64,000 nucleotides of DNA from Marsupella aquatica (Eukaryota > Marchantiophyta). The DNA lies in contig OZ316899.1 in assembly GCA_973895155.1 (NCBI GenBank), forward strand, positions 3,224,001 through 3,288,000, written 5' to 3'. The notes under the pieces are model-generated. The model ran no database searches and was not told where the DNA came from. It saw nothing but the letters and a program-made list of their open reading frames with translations. Within the stretch, counting starts at the first letter, position 1. Every line of letters starts with the position of its first letter. The position numbers and the translations under genes are program-made. Shown in pieces: positions 59,903 to 64,000 of the stretch.

Positions 59903-59916
59903 TTCCACCGCTGGAA
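59903..59916 (-). promoter_or_regulatory. Conserved near-palindrome in LTR 3' region (D)
   Basis: TTCCACCGCTGGAA, 185 bp from the LTR 3' end, with TAGGTATAT alongside; the same as in C. Confidence 0.55.
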
Positions 59917-60700
59917 TTTTCCCTCAGTTAGTGACGCGGACTAACTCCCGACTTGGGGCTTTTCAAGCCATCGACGTGACAGGACCTTGTGACATGCAAT
60001 GAGCGGCAATCCCTACCATTAGTCCGCACCCGGTACGTCCCTTAAAATGGCGCCTTTGCCCGGACAAAGCATACACACAACACCAGTTACTCTCAGAAAC
60101 ATTAAGGGGAAAAGACTACATTTACTCAGCGAAGCATCAGTTTACATGGTTGACTCGACTTCAAAGGGGGTCAGCAGGCCCAACGGCAGTCGATGCCCAG
60201 TCTCTACGAGGCCCTGCCTCGCACTTGCCCAGCAAGCTCGACTCTGGCTCTCACTCCTTGGTACGCTCTGACCCTACTCAGGCCGGGACTCCCCGTGCCT
60301 CGCCTTTCTTCTGCTGAGATAACTAAGCCTTCTCCCCCTTCCCATCGCGGAAGGGGAAGCCTAAATACTACCATAGCGGAAGAGAACCGGAGGATACTAC
60401 CTTCCGGGGTACTACCTACTGACTAACTAACTGCTGACTACCGGTCGCGCTGCACTGACCGGTTGACCGTCGACTACGAGTGTGCCAACCGGAATGGCAG
60501 CGGCCAAGCCTACTGACAAACTCTAGTCCGTTGATGGACTCAATCCTACGTTGGCTGATCCTAACTGACCGGCCCTAATTCTTCCTACTGCCGCTAATCG
60601 GCGCCTAATGACAGTCATTCTGTCGTTACGCCTAACTAAAAGATGCCGCTGACTTAACCGCTTCGCGCGGCTCCTGCTTCTACCCTTCGCTAACTACCCC

Positions 60701-63097
60701 TTACGTGTGTGCAGTGGTTGGACCAGGGCTGGTCCCCTTGTCGGGGCAAGACCTCGAGCTGCCTTGATCAGAGGTGGGCCCAGGTTTTCCCCGCTGGAGG
60801 ACGAGCAGGGTGACGCGGTCCTGCAAAGCCTTGTTGTCCCGTAATGCTTCCTCCGCCTCGTTTGCAGCTTCGTCGGCTTCAATCTGGAGCCGCGCCACCT
60901 CCAAGTTGAGCTGGTCGATGGCGTCGCGATGGACCTGGTCCTGCGCTAGCAATTTATCTCGTTCGGCGGAGAGACTAGCCACCTGCTGTGCTGCCTGCAG
61001 GAATTGTTTGTTGAGGTCGGTCAGGCTGGTAACCCGAGCCAAAGATTTTGAGCGTAATTGAAGCACGGTGTCGTCCAGCTTCTTGAGTTCGGCCTGCGCT
61101 CCGCTTAACTCCTGGGTTAGTCCGTCCCTCTGTTCGACAGTGCGGACTAAATCCTCGCGGCGGGTCGTTGCCTCCTCCTCAAGGTGCTCTACCAGCATCT
61201 GGAGACGTCCGATCTCATTGCCCTTCGCCATGAGTTCTTCTTCCAAGCGGCTGACGATCCGTGGTTGGTGCTCTAACATGAAGAAGGCTGGCTGAAAGTA
61301 CGCCGAGACTTGTTGTCCGATGTATGTCGCCAACTCCCCAGACATAGTCTGGCTAAACTTCTGGACCAGGTCGTAGGCCATGGTCCCCGGGGCTACTTGG
61401 TAGTCCTCCATCCTCTCGGGTACCGGTGGTTCCTCGGCAGGGGCAACGAGCTCCTTCGTAGTCAGCGCTGGGGAGGGGAAGGTTTCTTCAGGTGGTGGAG
61501 GGATTGGGGGTGGTTGTACTGCAGGTAGCGGAGGCTCAACGGAAGGAGGCGGTGGAATTTCCACAGGGGGCGGTTGTGGAGTATTAGTCGGGGCTTCCGG
61601 CTCAGGGTTTGTCCGAGGAACAGTAGTCCGCGTAGTCGGGGTTGCCTCCTCTGGGGCGGGGGTGACATTACCCGGGGCTGAGGTGGCCGTATTCTTTCCT
61701 CTGGCCTCCCGCCGTGCCTTGTACCAGGCGAGGATAATGGCGATATGACTCCCCAAGTAAGTCTTCCCTCCAATAGCCATACCACCCTGAGCCCGCTTCA
61801 GCTCCCCCGAGAATCTTCGGTAGAAGAATTGGGCCCAGTTTCATCGTTTGTACTGTTCCACCTGCACTATCGTGCAGAGGAAAATCTCGGATCGTGGCTC
61901 AATCATGTGTAGGGTAGTCTGTATGAAGTTAAGCCGCTCCATACAGGTTAAGTTGGTGCACGCCCCCTGCTTGTATCCGTTGTCCGTCTTACCCTCGGGT
62001 TTGAAGTGCCGCGGCGTATACTCCTTATCCCGAATTCGGATTTCCACCGGCACCGGCCCGGTTGGTAGGCCAAAAATTTGCGTTAACCGATGCTCCGTGA
62101 GTGATAAGGTCTGCCCCGAAACCTTGGTGGTTGATGCATCAGTGTCGAAATTGGAGATGAACTCACAAATCTCCTTCGGCCTGGCGGCGCACGGCCTCCA
62201 TAGTAAGTGGGCGAACCGCTCCAACTGATGCTCCTTGAGATAGTCCGCATGTTCGAGTTTCTTGATCGCGATCCAGACTACCTCGGGGACGCGGATTACC
62301 TGTAATAAGTTGGACTTCGGGTTATCCGGGGGCCGTCGGGTCTGGTTGGTCGGGGGGTTTGCCGGGGCAGGTGCAGGCGCGGCGTCGGTCCGTGTTGATT
62401 CGGGGGCCGTCGTAGTCCTTGACCGCTTACGAGGACGCTGTTCCAGTTGCGGACTAGCTCGCTCGGAACCTGAAGAACACTCCGCGTTGATTACTGGACG
62501 GACTTGGGACTGGTTCGGCGGTACTCCGGTGGTCATCGGTTGAGGCGCTGGGGTAGCCATATCCCAGTTGAAGGCATTGGAGCTTTCCCCGAGGAACGTG
62601 AGATTACACGCCGCTTCCCGTTGTCTGCTGATGTCTTCTTGGCGCTTTTCGGCTGCGATCTGCTGGTCTAGGTACCCCGGAATCTTGTCGAACTCCGCTT
62701 GAGTAAGCCGCTGGTTGCCCTTCAGCTTAAAGAACTTAGCTGGAACCTCAAGAATCGCCTCTGCTACCGATCTAAGCCCTTCCTCGCTGAGATATAGTTC
62801 GGTGATGTAGTCTCGCAGCTCGTTATATCTAGAATCCCTGGTGATGGCTGTCCTTTCGCAATTAACCAGTGCTACCTTGGTTACCAGCTTCGCGTACCTT
62901 CGTTCGTAAGCGGCTTTCTCGGGGCAAGAGTACCAGTAAGTCTCGGAGAACTTAGCACCTACCTCGCCAAACAAGGTCCAAAATCCCAAGGCTGTGAGGG
63001 TCATACTAACCTCGTAGTCCGGTTCGTTGCGTCCACGTTCCCACCTGGCTGGTCCTTTTTCGCGGAGGCCTCGCTCGTCCTGACTAAATCTCGCCAC
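60701..63097 (-). CDS. Element D LTR-encoded protein, about 798 codons with one stop
   Basis: The longest reading of the family: a single frame from 63097 (GTG) or the ATG at 63004 (MTLTALGFWTLFGEVGAKF) to 60701, with one TGA at 61841-61843 where the sister copy C has Arg (CGG). Domains by residue: N-terminal helical domain 30-190 with EFDKIPGYLDQQI; Pro-rich linker 200-280; central domain 285-430 with LSLTEHRLTQIFGLPTG and TLHMIEPRSEIFLCTIVQVE; MAIGGKTYLGSHIAIILAWY near 440-460; very Pro-rich linker 475-560; coiled coil 590-770; polar tail. No nuclease, polymerase, zinc finger or transmembrane motif. It is in sense with Gypsy3 and begins about 460-550 bp into the LTR, so it would be the first cistron of the genomic RNA. 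Possible roles, all inferred: accessory gag-like, RNA-binding or silencing-suppressor protein. Confidence 0.75.
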
Positions 63098-63507
63098 ATT
63101 TCGCTCTTTTCCCTAGATAATTTCCTCGTAAAGGTCGACTGGATTCAATCAAAAAGGCGAGCGGATGGCAGCGTCTGTGAATTCCAAAAAGGTAAACGTG
63201 AGCGAATGGCCCGCAGTGCCATCGGCTCCTCTCTTATGGGGGTGCCCGGACGAGCCCGAGCGTGAGAAGGTCAGGCCGTTTGGTCATTGATAACGAGCTG
63301 AAGTCGGCGTCTCGGTCCAAGCGTGATTCTTCTAACTGATTTTTACTCCGCTGCCGCCACCGTACCTCGGTCGTGCGTAATAATCCCTTTCCTGAACTCG
63401 TAATTATTCGGTTATCTCAACCTACTCCTAATCTAATCATAATGGCAACTTGACGGCTATACGTGCTATTCTACGCTATGGCTACGGTCCTAATGACCGT
63501 ATAAGTC

Positions 63508-63963
63508 CTAATCTATGACCTGGGTTTGGTCAAGTGACACGTTACCCGTGTCACATAGCTCCCCACTTATGTGTGAAGCGTCCTCGCGAACATCATTACG
63601 CTCGTTGTCCTGATGAAAGTACCTCTTCACACGATCGTAACTAACTCGATTGGGAAAGAGGTCGCTGGCGTACGTCGATAGTTGTAGGGATCCATTCAGG
63701 TACATCTGCTGGACAACGAAAGGTCCTAGCCAGCGTGTGTGTAACTTTCCTGGAAAGTACATGTACCTACTGTTGTACAGAAGGACAAGATCTCCCGCAG
63801 TGATGTCCACCTGGCGCAGTCCCTTGTCGTGCTGTTTCTTCGTTGCTTCTTGCTTAGCTGCCACGCGTTGCGATGCCCACAATCTGTGTTCTTCTAGACT
63901 ATCGATCTTATATGCTCGATCGGACGAACTAGCGGCCTCCGATAGTCTGTGGCGGATGCGCAC
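63508..63963 (-). CDS. pol: Gypsy3 integrase C-terminus (partial, runs off the window)
   Basis: Only the post-core part is visible. AAKQEATKKQHDKGLRQVDI and ITAGDLVLLYNSRYM, then FPGKLHTRWLGPFVVQQMY, the GPY/F-type module of Ty3/gypsy integrases (K-L...W-x-G-P-F/Y-x-V), then LSTYASDLFPNRVSYDRVKRYF. The frame passes through the polypurine tract and stops 47 bp inside the LTR. The sequence upstream of 63963 has a different frame or a stop. No chromodomain or PHD is seen here. Gypsy3 is probably the autonomous partner of the C/D LTR family. Confidence 0.82.
   Translation of the reverse strand: MRIRHRLSEAASSSDRAYKIDSLEEHRLWASQRVAAKQEATKKQHDKGLRQVDITAGDLVLLYNSRYMYFPGKLHTRWLGPFVVQQMYLNGSLQLSTYASDLFPNRVSYDRVKRYFHQDNERNDVREDASHISGELCDTGNVSLDQTQVID
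63556..63570 (-). promoter_or_regulatory. Gypsy3 polypurine tract
   Basis: The minus strand reads ATAAGTGGGGAGCTA, immediately followed by TGTGACAC. This is the plus-strand primer site that defines the 3' LTR boundary. Confidence 0.8.
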
Positions 63964-64000
63964 CCGGGGGGTCTCGACCTCGAACTCGACGGGTACTAGG

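Larger units (their letters stand above)
59718..63555 (-). mobile_element. Element D: 3.8-kb 3' LTR of Gypsy3, carrying an ORF
   Basis: In sense it starts TGTGACACGGGTAACGTG at 63555, directly after the polypurine tract AAGTGGGGAGCTA of Gypsy3, and ends GGGTGCGACA at 59718. It aligns with the solo copy C along its length. Because it is joined to the gypsy body on one side only, no target duplication is expected inside the window. This attached copy is the key evidence that A, B, C and E are LTRs. Confidence 0.85.

Noticed and set aside
4420-63097. Non-standard genetic code (TAA/TAG read as Gln, as in some ulvophyte algae)
   Set aside because: Many stops stand at Gln positions, but TGA also appears at Arg and Trp positions, and frameshifts are common. 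Mutation of dead elements explains all of it without recoding.
63556-63561. TAGCT(C) as a target duplication of element D
   Set aside because: A similar TAGCTC occurs at 59710-59715, but three bases off the LTR end. At 63556 this sequence is part of the Gypsy3 polypurine tract, so the match is coincidental.

Overview
The window looks like nuclear DNA from a large, repeat-rich streptophyte genome (a land plant or charophyte alga). The evidence is: Ty3/gypsy elements, a plant-type LINE with a C-terminal zf-RVT domain, a copia-like element carrying part of a BBR/BPC (GAGA-binding) transcription factor, which is a plant-specific family, a CACTA transposon, and 5S-rRNA-derived repeats. I found no confident single-copy host gene. 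Nearly all of the sequence is transposable elements inserted into one another, most of them mutated.

Layout. (1) 1-1600: diverged satellite-like repeats rich in GTCATT/AATGAC. (2) 1603-2310: fragment of a coiled-coil element protein. (3) about 2879-40761: a Ty3/gypsy element ('Gypsy1') whose polyprotein carried gag, protease, a cytosine-5 DNA methyltransferase (DNMT), reverse transcriptase (RT), RNase H, integrase and a C-terminal PHD finger. Three large insertions break it. Element A (6492-10433) splits the protease, element E (11676-31738) splits the DNMT, and element C (33497-38179) splits RNase H. E is itself split by a 5'-truncated LINE (14285-29625). The LINE contains element G (about 14485-26270), and G contains B (16894-20913) and the copia-like F (21479-25232). 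That is five levels of nesting. (4) 41753-46444: a second, broken gypsy ('Gypsy2'), followed by a probable long 3' LTR (46445-52376) into which a 1.7-kb CACTA element (50098-51813) has inserted. (5) 53240-54129: another fragment of the E-type protein. (6) 55395-58506, minus strand: an intron-containing Plavaka-like transposase gene. (7) 59718-63555: element D, directly joined at a polypurine tract to the 3' end of a third gypsy ('Gypsy3', 63556-64000, running off the window).

Main result. A, B, C and E each start TG, and A, B and C end CA. They are about 3.9-4.7 kb, are flanked by 5-bp target-site duplications and have no internal direct repeats, so they behave as solo LTRs. D is a copy still attached to a gypsy body (integrase C-terminus, then polypurine tract, then TGTGACAC). 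So these appear to be giant LTRs. Each contains a long open reading frame of about 800 codons in sense orientation, and A and B have a TATA box about 100 bp upstream of its ATG. The proteins share one layout across families that hardly match at DNA level: an N-terminal domain with an FDxIP motif, a Pro-rich linker, a central domain with an FGLP motif, a second linker, and a C-terminal coiled coil. I know of no described function for this protein. The LTRs also share a near-palindrome, TTCCGGCGGCGGAA, about 170-225 bp from the 3' end.

Most in-frame stops that I could align to a sister copy look like C-to-T or G-to-A changes (CAG to TAG, CGA to TGA, TGG to TGA). This fits decay of methylated DNA, and one of the elements carries its own DNA methyltransferase.
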